Shown: piece after piece, positions 1-6,940 of the stretch | Numbering within the stretch: the first letter of the stretch is position 1 | How the letters are laid out: each line of letters begins with the position of its first letter | Assembly: GCA_002435745.1 (NCBI GenBank) | Contig: DIWT01000017.1 | Location: forward strand, 1-19,761 | From: a bacterium UBP15_UBA6099 | Lineage (GTDB): Bacteria > UBP15 > UBA6099 | Direction: 5' to 3' | DNA length: 19,761 bases | The notes under the pieces: model-generated | Told to the model about the DNA's origin: nothing | Database searches by the model: none | What the model saw: the letters and a program-made list of their open reading frames with translations, nothing else | Translations under genes and position numbers: made by a program

Positions 1-310
1 TTTTTCATGGTTGAACAGCATTGACGTTACGCCTAAAAAACTTTTTCTGAGTATGTGGAAAACTCAGGGAGAAATAAAAAGGAGGTCGAGAAGAGAAAAG
101 GGGACAGGCAGCGCGCATCTCAGGGATGCCTGTTCCCGCTTTCGCCAATATGATATTAGCCGTCGGTTTGGTGAAGAATGCCACATGCGCCCTGCGAATC
201 GCGCCCGCGATGAAATATCGCTTCAACATAGAAAACGAGGCATGGAATTTTGAACGGTTTGCCGAAAGAAGCAAGGATTGCAATAATAATGCGTAATAGG
301 AGACTAGCCG
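1..310. other. Left-end stretch with no convincing gene; leader of the membrane-protein gene
   Basis: I see no supportable coding region here. The reading frames that cross it lack a ribosome site and resemble no family. It holds an imperfect inverted repeat: arms 100-110 and 127-137, with GGGGACAGGCA pairing TGCCTGTTCCC through one G-T wobble. Read on the minus strand, the repeat runs into CCCCTTTTCTCTT, so it could be a weak terminator for a gene entering from the right, but no such gene is visible. The right part holds a candidate promoter and the ribosome site AGGAGA (298-303) for the next gene. Confidence 0.5.
259..287 (+). promoter_or_regulatory. Candidate sigma-70 promoter of the seven-helix protein gene
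   Basis: TTGCCG at 259-264 and AATAAT at 282-287 are separated by 17 bp, matching the consensus at 4/6 and 5/6 positions. The predicted start of transcription is near 294, which leaves a very short leader holding the AGGAGA ribosome site at 298-303. Read by eye only. Confidence 0.4.
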
Positions 311-1141
311 ATGTTTGGAATTGCGGTTTTCAGTCGTTTGGACACGCTGCTTAGCAATCCGCCTGTGACGCCGCAGGCGTTTTGCGACAGTCAACCATGC
401 GTGAATATCAGCTTTTTCGGGACGGATTTCATTCTCAACCAGCCGACATCTTCGGCCATCGTTTATATTCTGGGGTTGTTGTGGATCGCGGCGGGATTCT
501 ATTTCATGCGAACCCGGACCGGACAGCGTTCTCGAATGTGGTGGGGCGTGGCTCTATTGCTTGGCGGGGCTGCGGCAATTTCGGCGGGCACAAGCTATCA
601 GGCGTTCGGCTACGAGATAAAATGCGCAGGGCGAGACGTGTGCGTTTGGACAAGCTGGTGGGAAGTGGCATACCTGACGCTTCAGGCGGCGAGCATGGAC
701 GCCATGTTGATAGCGCTGGCGTATGCCTGCGCCGCCGGAAAACTGAGGAAGGCTCTCATAGCGTATGCGGTCGCAAACGCGGCCGCGCATTTCACGATCA
801 CGGCAATCGGGGCGCTGGTCCCTGTCAGATTCATGATTTCTTTCGAGCTTATGGTTCTTTTTACCGCGCCGAATCTATTGATACTTTTCGCCCTCTGCGG
901 CTCGAGATTCCGCAGGCTCAAAGACGCGATGGATCGCTCGATGCTTGGAGCGGGGATATGGCTTATCATTACAACAGGGGCGTATTTCGTTTATATGACG
1001 ACAGGGCTTACTCAGAAACTGTGGAAGCGCGGCATCTGGTTTTCCGACAATGACGCGCTGCATGTTTTTATGATTGTCTGGATTATTTACATCTTGCTCA
1101 CTCTCGGCAGACAGCTCAAGGACGCCGATGTTGCCAAATAA
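311..1141 (+). CDS. Seven-helix integral membrane protein of unknown function
   Basis: This encodes 276 residues. The ATG at 311 has a good ribosome site (AGGAGA, 7 nt spacing). About seven hydrophobic helices are visible, roughly at residues 46-66, 76-92, 118-140, 148-168, 174-195, 211-230 and 248-266. Cysteines at 25, 30, 105 and 111 lie in the loops before helix 1 and between helices 2 and 3, probably on the same side and possibly disulfide-forming. Polar residues sit inside helices: S91/S95 in helix 2, D130 in helix 3, H160 in helix 4, and D248/H251 at the start of helix 7. That arrangement loosely recalls the CREST (alkaline ceramidase-like) membrane hydrolases, but the second helix-7 histidine and the helix-2 histidine are missing, so I do not assign an enzyme. 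It has its own promoter and appears monocistronic. The coding call is firm; the function is unknown. Confidence 0.85.
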   Translation: MFGIAVFSRLDTLLSNPPVTPQAFCDSQPCVNISFFGTDFILNQPTSSAIVYILGLLWIAAGFYFMRTRTGQRSRMWWGVALLLGGAAAISAGTSYQAFGYEIKCAGRDVCVWTSWWEVAYLTLQAASMDAMLIALAYACAAGKLRKALIAYAVANAAAHFTITAIGALVPVRFMISFELMVLFTAPNLLILFALCGSRFRRLKDAMDRSMLGAGIWLIITTGAYFVYMTTGLTQKLWKRGIWFSDNDALHVFMIVWIIYILLTLGRQLKDADVAK

Positions 1142-1268
1142 TGGAGCATCTATCGAGTCAGCGTTGAAACCGTTTTAAAATAATTGATTCTCTGCGCCCC
1201 ATCCAAAAACTCTTGGTCGCCGTTTTTAGTTGAACTTCGCTCATAAAAACAAATCGTCTTTTTTATCA

Positions 1269-1319
1269 TTGACGCGGGTCAAATACAAACTATCTAAATG
1301 TTAATTAAAAGCGTATAAT
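1269..1319 (+). promoter_or_regulatory. Candidate promoter region of the toxin-antitoxin pair
   Basis: TTGACG at 1269-1274 and TATCTA at 1291-1296 are 16 bp apart. A perfect TATAAT also stands at 1314-1319 without a recognisable -35 partner. The stretch 1281-1345 is much more AT-rich than its surroundings, as expected for a promoter/operator. Toxin-antitoxin pairs usually autorepress here, but I see no clear palindromic operator. Confidence 0.4.
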
Positions 1320-1359
1320 TAAACTAAAGAAAAGAAAAGCTGTTTGAAGGGAGGACATC

Positions 1360-1548
1360 GTGAAAACCATAGGCGCAATGAGTCTTGACGATCTTGAGAA
1401 CCTCATCGAGCAGAAGATTCTCGAGGTTTTCGGCGATCCCGATGCCGGGCTGGAACTGAGAGAGGATTTCAAGGAAGAACTAAGAAAAAGGCTATCCTCC
1501 AATTCGAGACGTGTCTCTCACCGGGAGGTGGTGGAGAAGTTTGATTGA
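1360..1548 (+). CDS. Small antitoxin-like protein of a RelE/ParE-type pair
   Basis: This encodes 62 residues from a GTG start at 1360. The start is supported by a strong ribosome site (AAGGGAGG, 1347-1354, 5 nt spacing). The protein is acidic and helical: 'SLDDLENLIEQKILEVFGD' near the N-terminus, then a basic C-terminal part 'KEELRKRLSSNSRRV'. It has no recognisable DNA-binding fold at this length. Small proteins of this pattern commonly precede RelE/ParE toxins as cognate antitoxins. Position is the main evidence: the stop codon overlaps the start of the toxin gene by 8 bp, so translation is probably coupled. In known pairs the antitoxin binds and masks the toxin and represses the operon; here that role is inferred from the partner. 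Confidence 0.7.
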   Translation: MKTIGAMSLDDLENLIEQKILEVFGDPDAGLELREDFKEELRKRLSSNSRRVSHREVVEKFD

Positions 1549-1795
1549 TATCGAATGGACCGAGGAAGCGCTGGAAGATTTGAATCAACTCGACAAAACG
1601 GTTGGAAAGAGAATCCTGAAAAAGATCGCTTGGTTTTCCCAAAGTTTTGAGAATATCATCCCCGAACCGCTAAGCGGCGAATTCGAGGGAACGTATAAAT
1701 TGAGAGTCGGCGCATGGAGAATTATATATACATGCGACAAAGAAACCATCCTTATACGGCATGTCGGGCATAGAAGAGAAGTTTACAAAATCTGA
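1541..1795 (+). CDS. RelE/ParE-family toxin
   Basis: This encodes 84 residues using a TTG start at 1541. GGAG at 1533-1536 lies 4 nt upstream and GGGAGG at 1523-1528 lies 12 nt upstream. An in-frame GTG at 1511 would add ten unlikely residues (TGRWWRS region) and has no ribosome site. The sequence matches the RelE/ParE fold: N-terminal strand 'IDIEWTEEALEDLNQLD', helix 'KTVGKRILKKIAWF', then 'GTYKLRVGAWRIIYTCD' and the C-terminal 'ILIRHVGHRREVYKI'. The basic and aromatic residues R55, R60, H74, R78/R79 and Y82 are typical of ribosome-dependent RelE-like mRNA interferases, although ParE gyrase poisons share the fold, so the target is not settled. The gene is translationally coupled to the antitoxin in front of it. 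The rare TTG start may keep toxin synthesis low. Confidence 0.85.
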   Translation: MIDIEWTEEALEDLNQLDKTVGKRILKKIAWFSQSFENIIPEPLSGEFEGTYKLRVGAWRIIYTCDKETILIRHVGHRREVYKI

Positions 1796-1978
1796 AAAGA
1801 CTGCGAAAATCTGTCGATTGTGGGAGACACACCGCCGATGGCCGCCTGTGTTTTTATCCTCAACGGAATTAAAAGCTTCTTCCGCTTTTTACATAAATCA
1901 CAAGTTTCTGTTTGCTGGTAGTTACAGCCATTAAAAAACGATGAGACTAGATCGGCGCTTGATAGAAAGCGGCGGGGG
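1796..1978. other. Convergent intergenic gap with a weak terminator candidate
   Basis: The gap lies between the toxin stop and the ruvX stop on the opposite strand. At 1827-1855 there is a short imperfect hairpin, ACACA ... TGTGT around an inner GCC-GAT-GGC, followed by TTTTT. It could end the toxin-antitoxin transcript. No gene is visible in the gap. Confidence 0.3.
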
Positions 1979-2383
1979 TCAGGGGCGGGGGTTTGCGTCG
2001 AGCCAAGACTGGAGAAGGATGGCGGCGGCGGCCATGTCGTTCTGGCCTTTCTGTTCGGGGCTGCCGGACTTGCGGACGGCGGCGGAGGCTTGCGCGGTGG
2101 TGTAGCGCTCGTCCCAGAGGATGACATCGAAACCGAACCAGCGGCGGAGCCGTTCAGCGAAAGCTTCGACTCTTGCGGCGGCGGGGCCGGGGTTGCCTTC
2201 GCGGTCGAGGGGGTATCCGACAACGAAGCGGTCGACATTTTTTTCGCTGACGATGTCGGCTAGGGCTTTCCTGACGTCGCCTCTTGTGGGGACGACTGAG
2301 AAGGGAAAGGCGATGACGCCGGATTCGTCGCTGACGGCGATGCCGAGTCTTGCGCCGCCGTAGTCTATGCCCATAGTTCTCAT
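1979..2383 (-). CDS. ruvX: RuvX/YqgF-family Holliday-junction resolvase-like nuclease
   Basis: This encodes 134 residues on the minus strand, the usual size for the family, with an RNase H-like fold. Motifs in order: 'MGIDYGGARLGIAVSD' with the metal-binding D7; 'FVVGYPLDREG' (residues 53-63); 'DERYTTAQA' (91-99); and 'DMAAAAILLQSWLD' (116-129) carrying the last acidic residue. Family members process nucleic acids: YqgF/RuvX acts in pre-16S rRNA 5'-end maturation and is also described as a Holliday-junction resolvase. I chose the ATG at 2383 because homologs start 'MR-x-(M/L)G(I/L)D'. There is no ribosome site in front of it, and a promoter placed right upstream suggests a leaderless mRNA. 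An upstream in-frame start at 2419 falls inside that promoter. Divergent from the aminomutase gene. Confidence 0.93.
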   Translation of the reverse strand: MRTMGIDYGGARLGIAVSDESGVIAFPFSVVPTRGDVRKALADIVSEKNVDRFVVGYPLDREGNPGPAAARVEAFAERLRRWFGFDVILWDERYTTAQASAAVRKSGSPEQKGQNDMAAAAILLQSWLDANPRP

Positions 2384-2390
2384 GAGATGA

Positions 2391-2419
2391 AAGGTAGCAC
2401 ATCCGGTCGAGCGCGGCAA
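2391..2419 (-). promoter_or_regulatory. Promoter of ruvX, placing the RNA start at its ATG
   Basis: Reading the minus strand, TTGCCG (2419-2414), a 17-bp spacer and TACCTT (2396-2391) form a sigma-70 promoter with an extended TGC before the -10. A start about seven bases downstream falls at 2384, one base before the ruvX ATG. Confidence 0.5.
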
Positions 2420-2519
2420 CAGCGCGCGGATACTACGCCGACGACTTCGATCCCGAAGGCGCGTCAGATCGCGCGGCTAAAGGTCGCCGTAAAGCAAACG
2501 CGACAATAGGCTCGCGGGG

Positions 2520-2548
2520 TTGGAATGCGGCGCGTTTTGGGTTATAAT
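2520..2548 (+). promoter_or_regulatory. Promoter of the KamA-family gene
   Basis: TTGGAA at 2520-2525 and a perfect TATAAT at 2543-2548 are 17 bp apart. Transcription would begin near 2555, giving a leader of about 117 nt before the ATG at 2672. I see no strong hairpin in that leader. Confidence 0.6.
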
Positions 2549-2671
2549 TATATGTCGCGCCTCGCCGAGCAACCTGCTTAACACATGCGGCATCAAACAT
2601 TCTGAATGAATGGAAATTCAGGAGCGTTGTTGACGTTGAGCAAAGGCGGAGCGGATGAAGGAGGGCTGTTT

Positions 2672-4474
2672 ATGAGATGGAAAGCGGCAAAGGAAAGGCT
2701 GTTGCGGATACTGGAGATTGAGCCGTCTGTGAAGGAGATAATGTTGTCGGCGGACGCGCTTGAAGAAAAGCGGGCGAAACTGAACGCGCGCTTGTCGCAC
2801 ATTCTCGAAAGCGTTATAGAGAAGGATCCGGAAATATCGCCTCTCGAATGGATTGTGGTGAAGGACGCGGCGATGGCGTTGAGGGCGTTGACGGCCACAA
2901 GAAACGAGAAGCAGGCCGGGTTCGGCATGCTCAATTATCTGAATCAGATAATCAACGAGGAGGAGGCTCCTGAGGGAGCGGAAATTCCGTCGCCGGGATT
3001 TCTAGAGGAAGTGGAGCATCTTGTCAGGGGGATCGCCGGAAAGTCGAACCTGTATGACGGCGGTTATCCGGAGCATTCGAAGCGCAAGGGCAGGGAGGCG
3101 GCGCTGCTGAGGTCGGAGGAGTTGTCGGGCATAGCGGCGGAGGCGCAGAGGCTGATGAGCCGTTATGTTTCCGGGCTGGACACCGGGGTGATCCGAAAGC
3201 GAAGCCTGAACAAGGCTAGGATAATGAAATATTTCAGAGCGACGGACTATGAGTGGGACGACTGGAAGTGGCACGTCAGGAACATAATCCGGGACGCGGA
3301 TACGCTCAGGAAACTGGTGAGGCTGACGGAAGAAGAATACGAGGGAGTGAGGCTGGCCAACGAACTCAGGGTTCCGTTCGGGATAACGCCGTACTATCTG
3401 TCGCTGATGGATTTCAGGCCGGGGCTTGGCAGGGATCAGGCGGTGAGGGCGCAGGTGCTTCCCTCGAAGCATTATGTGACGACGCTTCGGGACATGAAGG
3501 CGTGCGGGGAGAGTTCGATGGATTTCATGCTTGAAAAAGACACGTCCCCCATCGAGGCGGTCACGCGCAGGTATCCTATGATAGTCATCCTGAAGCCGCT
3601 GCTGACGTGCCCGCAGATATGCGTTTACTGCCAGAGGAACTGGGAGATAACGGACGTTTACGATCCGGACGCGGAGGTGGCGGAGGACAAGATGAAGGAG
3701 GCGATCGCGTGGATAGCGCAGACGCCGGAGATAAAGGAGGTTCTCATCACGGGAGGGGACCCGCTGCTGTTGTCTGACCGCAAGGTGGAGAACCTGTTGT
3801 ACCGGCTGGCGAAGATAGACCACATCGACCGTGTGAGGATAGGGACGCGCACGCCTGTGACGATGCCGCAAAGGATAACGGACAATCTGGTCAGGGCGAT
3901 AAACAGGTTTCACCAGCCGGGGTTCAGGGAGGTGTGCGTCGTCACGCATTTCGAGCATCCGTACGAGATAACGCCGCAGTCTATGGGGGCGGTGCAGAAG
4001 TTCAGGTCGTACGGGATGGAGGTGTTGAACCAGCTGGTGTTCACGCTGCACAATTCGAGGAGGTTCGAGGCGAGCGCGCTGAGGTCGATGCTGAGGCTGA
4101 TAGGGGTGGCCCCGTACTACACGTTCAACACGAAGGGCAAGGAGGAAACGGACGACTATCGAGCGCCGATAGCCCGTCTGCTGCAGGAGCAGAAGGAGGA
4201 GGCGCGGCTGATGCCCGGAACGGTGAGGACGGACGAGGTGGTGTTCAACGTGCCGGGCCTCGGAAAGAACTATCTGCGCGCGCGGCAGCATCACGACATC
4301 ATAGCGATACTGCCGGACGGCAGGCGGGTGTACGAGTTTCATCCGTGGGAGAAACAGCTCTCGCTGGTGGACACGTACACGCACGCGGATGTTTCGATAT
4401 ACGACTATCTGAGGCGGCTGGAGAAGAACGGAGAGGACGTGAGCAAGTACAGGACGATATGGTACTACTATTGA
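2672..4474 (+). CDS. KamA-family radical SAM, PLP-dependent aminomutase (possibly glutamate 2,3-aminomutase-like)
   Basis: This encodes 600 residues. The ATG at 2672 has a strong GAAGGAGGG 6 nt upstream; an in-frame ATG at 2606 has no ribosome site. Domains: a helical N-terminal region of about 190 residues; a lead-in segment; a radical-SAM barrel with the 4Fe-4S motif C313-PQI-C317-VY-C320; the SAM-binding GGDP at 361-364; and a PLP-binding loop 'NVPGLGK' with Schiff-base lysine K532, the counterpart of PGGGGK in lysine 2,3-aminomutase. The family moves an amino group between neighbouring carbons using a 5'-deoxyadenosyl radical. The two aspartates that hold the lysine side chain in lysine 2,3-aminomutase correspond here to K488 and N526, which is the change I recall for glutamate 2,3-aminomutase. 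Members of that group are typically about 420 residues, so this one carries a long N-terminal extension. Codon use favours AGG, ATA and GGG. Substrate is inferred; family is firm. Confidence 0.9.
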   Translation: MRWKAAKERLLRILEIEPSVKEIMLSADALEEKRAKLNARLSHILESVIEKDPEISPLEWIVVKDAAMALRALTATRNEKQAGFGMLNYLNQIINEEEAPEGAEIPSPGFLEEVEHLVRGIAGKSNLYDGGYPEHSKRKGREAALLRSEELSGIAAEAQRLMSRYVSGLDTGVIRKRSLNKARIMKYFRATDYEWDDWKWHVRNIIRDADTLRKLVRLTEEEYEGVRLANELRVPFGITPYYLSLMDFRPGLGRDQAVRAQVLPSKHYVTTLRDMKACGESSMDFMLEKDTSPIEAVTRRYPMIVILKPLLTCPQICVYCQRNWEITDVYDPDAEVAEDKMKEAIAWIAQTPEIKEVLITGGDPLLLSDRKVENLLYRLAKIDHIDRVRIGTRTPVTMPQRITDNLVRAINRFHQPGFREVCVVTHFEHPYEITPQSMGAVQKFRSYGMEVLNQLVFTLHNSRRFEASALRSMLRLIGVAPYYTFNTKGKEETDDYRAPIARLLQEQKEEARLMPGTVRTDEVVFNVPGLGKNYLRARQHHDIIAILPDGRRVYEFHPWEKQLSLVDTYTHADVSIYDYLRRLEKNGEDVSKYRTIWYYY

Positions 4475-4534
4475 GGCAGACGGAGGGGGCGCTAGAAAGC
4501 AATCGGCAGATTCGTATTTAGTCGGCTATCTATC

Positions 4535-4732
4535 TTATACCGCAACCTCGACGAAGCGGCTTTCCTTGTCTTTAGCAAGTTCCTCGATTGCGGCCAGATA
4601 TGTTTCTATGGCATCTTTGATGTTCTCAAGAGCTTCCTCCTCGGTTTTTCCCTGCGACCAGCAACCGGGAAGGCCGGGACAGGATACCGAATATCCCTCG
4701 TCCGTTTTTTGCAGATTGACTCTATATCGCAT
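4535..4732 (-). CDS. hicB: Orphan HicB-type antitoxin / UPF0150-like protein
   Basis: This encodes 65 residues on the minus strand. The sequence is the short HicB fold: 'RYRVNLQKTDEGYSVSCPGL' then 'GCWSQGKTEEEALENIKDA' and 'IETYLAAIEEL', giving the usual partial RNase H-like beta-alpha structure. In full HicAB pairs HicB neutralises the mRNA interferase HicA and often carries a DNA-binding tail; this one ends soon after the core, so it lacks that tail. Two in-frame ATGs lie at 4738 and 4732. The ribosome site GGGAGAG at 4745-4739 is too close to the first but well spaced for the second, so I use 4732. There is no room for a hicA on either side: the aminomutase ends at 4474 and the next gene starts at 4876 on the other strand. 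It therefore appears to be a solitary antitoxin with its own promoter. Confidence 0.85.
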   Translation of the reverse strand: MRYRVNLQKTDEGYSVSCPGLPGCWSQGKTEEEALENIKDAIETYLAAIEELAKDKESRFVEVAV

Positions 4733-4760
4733 TTTCATCTCTCCCGAATGCTTTTATTAC

Positions 4761-4789
4761 ATTATATAACCCAGAGCAGACATGGACAA
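4761..4789 (-). promoter_or_regulatory. Promoter of the orphan hicB
   Basis: On the minus strand, TTGTCC (4789-4784), a 17-bp spacer and a perfect TATAAT (4766-4761) form a good sigma-70 promoter. The RNA would start near 4754, shortly before the GGGAGAG ribosome site. Confidence 0.6.
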
Positions 4790-4815
4790 GGCAGGTCTTG
4801 CGGCGCGGCGGGGAC

Positions 4816-4844
4816 TTATGAACAGCCGCGAGAGGCGCTATAAT
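4816..4844 (+). promoter_or_regulatory. Promoter of the AOR-tauE operon
   Basis: A perfect TATAAT at 4839-4844 lies 17 bp after a weak TTATGA (4816-4821). Transcription would start near 4851, about 25 nt before the ATG. It is arranged back to back with the hicB promoter. Confidence 0.45.
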
Positions 4845-4875
4845 AGCGGGCAATGAAAAGAAGCGGGGGCGAGCC

Positions 4876-6936
4876 ATGTTCGGATACTGCGGAAAACTGC
4901 TATACGTCAATCTGACGGACGGGAAACTCGAAGACAGGGAGCTAAAGGAGGCCGATGCCAAGAAGTACATGGGCGGGTCGGCGCTGGCGGCGAGGATACT
5001 GTTCGACATGAAGGCGTACGCGGCGGACCCGTTAGGGGCGGACAACACGATTGTGTTCATGACGGGGCCGTTGACGGGGACGCTTATGCCGGGGTCCGGC
5101 AGATTCGAGGTCGCTGCGAGGTCGCCGCTTACCGGCGGGTTCGGGGTATCGAGCGCGGGAGGTTTCTTCGGGACGGAGTTGAAGCGCGCGGGATATGACG
5201 GAGTGGTGATAACCGGGGCCGCCGAGTCTCCAGTTTGCCTTTGGATAAAAGACGGAGCTGCGGAGTTGCTCCCTGCGGACGGTCTCTGGGGAAAGACAGG
5301 CACGGAGACGATGAAGGCAATTAGCGAGGAGCGCGGGGAAAAGAACTGCCGCACGGCCTGCATCGGCCCGGCGGGCGAGAACCTTGTAAGATACGCGTGC
5401 GTGATCGCCGGAAGCCACAACTTCGCGGGCCGCACCGGGCTTGGCGCTGTGATGGGCGCGAAAAAACTGAAGGCGATTTCCGCCAAGGGAAAAGCGCAGG
5501 TCGGGCTTGCTGAAAAACAGGAGTTCATGGATGTCAGGGAAAAAATTCTGAAGACGCTAGCCGAGGACGTGACGGCGAAATCGTACTCCGCGTACGGGAC
5601 CGCCGGAACGATGCAACTGGGGATGCTGGTCAGCGACGTGCCGACGAAGAACTGGCGGGTGGCTGACTGGGAGGAAGGCTCGGACAAGCTGAACGGGATT
5701 TCGGTGGCCGAGACTATCCTGTCGGGAACGAAGTCGTGCTACGCGTGCCCGATAGGGTGCAAGCGGGTGGTGACGATACCGGACGGGCCGTACGCGAGAG
5801 AGAACGCCGTCGGGCCGGAATATGAGACTGTGGCGTCTATGGGGACGATGCAGCTTGTGGACGACATCGAGGCTGTGACGGCGGCGAACGAGCTATGCAA
5901 CGAGCTTGGGATGGACACGATATCGGCGGGGTCGTCGATAGCGTTTCTGAGGGAGTGTTGCGAGGCGGGGCTGATCGGCGACGAAGAGACCGGGGGGCGC
6001 GAGCTGAAATGGGGCGCGGCGGAGCAGACGCTCGAACTGCTGGAGCTGGCGGCGAGGCGCGAAGGCCCCGGCGCTCTTCTGGCGGAGGGCGTTTTGCGGA
6101 TGAGCGAAAAGATAGGAAAAGGCTCCGAGGAGTTCGCGGTGCATTCGAAGGGGCTGGAAGCGCCGATGCACGACCCGCGCGCGTATCACGGGCTGGCTCT
6201 CGCGTACTCGACTTCGCCGCGCGGGGCGTGCCACATCACCCACGCAGACCTAGTGGCCGAGATGGGCGTTTACACCTATCCGGAATTCGGCGTGACGGGC
6301 GGCTACGACACCATTTCGAGCAAGGGCAAGGCGGAGATGGTGGCCGGAAGCGAGAATCTGGGGATGGTGGCCGGCTCGGCGGTGATGTGTATGTTCGTCA
6401 TCTGGCCGCTGTCGATGAAGCGGGAGGTTCTGCCGGCGCTCAACGCGGCGACCGGGTTCGGCTGGAGCATGGCCGATCTTGTGGCGATAGGCGAAAGAGG
6501 ATGGCATCTGCAACGGGCGTTCTGCAACATGGCGGGAATGACGGCGGCGGACGACAAGGTGTCGCCCCGCGCGCTGAAGCCGCACCTCGAAGGCTCGCCG
6601 ACCGGGCTGGACAAAGTGGTGGCGACGATGACGTCGTTCAGCCCGCCGACGTTGCCGTTCGTCAAAACGGTGGCCAACGCGGCGGTCGGCAGGATAATTC
6701 CCGTGCAGAAGAACGTGGTCAAGGGGCTTGGCAGGCTGCTGTTCACCAAGAAGCTGAGCGCCGCCGAAATGAAAAAGAAGGAGTCTCCGGACTTGGAATA
6801 TATGCTGAGGGAATACTACACGGTGAGGGAGCTTGACCGGGAGGGCAGGGCGCGCCCGCGCAAGCTTGCCGAATTGCAACTGGCGGACGTCGCGGAAACG
6901 ATGTTCCCCGGCGGCGAATCGCGTCCGACGGACTGA
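4876..6936 (+). CDS. Aldehyde:ferredoxin oxidoreductase (AOR) family tungsten/molybdenum enzyme
   Basis: This encodes 686 residues, a little longer than typical AORs of about 600-620. The N-terminal domain begins 'GYCGKLLYVNLTDGK', followed by the pterin-binding stretch around residues 55-112, including 'GPLTGTLMPGSGRFEVAARS' and 'ELKRAGYDGVVITG'. The 4Fe-4S ligands C288, C291 and C295 lie in 'SCYACPIGCKR', and the fourth is probably C505 in 'AVMCMF'. 'DPRAYHGLALAYSTSPRGAC' and the C-terminal 'EYMLREYYTVRELDREG' also fit the family. AORs oxidise aldehydes to acids with ferredoxin in the anaerobic cytoplasm using a bis-pterin tungsten or molybdenum cofactor. The usual DxxGxC before the last cysteine reads GSAVMC, so this is a divergent branch and the substrate is unknown. 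The exporter gene follows after 4 nt. Confidence 0.93.
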   Translation: MFGYCGKLLYVNLTDGKLEDRELKEADAKKYMGGSALAARILFDMKAYAADPLGADNTIVFMTGPLTGTLMPGSGRFEVAARSPLTGGFGVSSAGGFFGTELKRAGYDGVVITGAAESPVCLWIKDGAAELLPADGLWGKTGTETMKAISEERGEKNCRTACIGPAGENLVRYACVIAGSHNFAGRTGLGAVMGAKKLKAISAKGKAQVGLAEKQEFMDVREKILKTLAEDVTAKSYSAYGTAGTMQLGMLVSDVPTKNWRVADWEEGSDKLNGISVAETILSGTKSCYACPIGCKRVVTIPDGPYARENAVGPEYETVASMGTMQLVDDIEAVTAANELCNELGMDTISAGSSIAFLRECCEAGLIGDEETGGRELKWGAAEQTLELLELAARREGPGALLAEGVLRMSEKIGKGSEEFAVHSKGLEAPMHDPRAYHGLALAYSTSPRGACHITHADLVAEMGVYTYPEFGVTGGYDTISSKGKAEMVAGSENLGMVAGSAVMCMFVIWPLSMKREVLPALNAATGFGWSMADLVAIGERGWHLQRAFCNMAGMTAADDKVSPRALKPHLEGSPTGLDKVVATMTSFSPPTLPFVKTVANAAVGRIIPVQKNVVKGLGRLLFTKKLSAAEMKKKESPDLEYMLREYYTVRELDREGRARPRKLAELQLADVAETMFPGGESRPTD

Positions 6937-6940
6937 TCTC

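Noticed and set aside
5..394. A 129-codon minus-strand frame at the left end
   Set aside because: It overlaps the well-supported membrane-protein gene, has no ribosome site and resembles nothing.
2606..2671. Earlier ATG start for the KamA-family gene
   Set aside because: No ribosome site, whereas GAAGGAGGG precedes the ATG at 2672.
3002..4384. A 460-codon open frame on the minus strand inside the KamA-family gene
   Set aside because: Its product is full of Arg, His and Leu with no family likeness; it is the antisense shadow of a GC-rich gene with intact radical-SAM motifs on the plus strand.
5895..6836. A long plus-strand frame inside the AOR gene
   Set aside because: Gly/Arg-rich out-of-frame translation; the AOR frame carries all conserved motifs.
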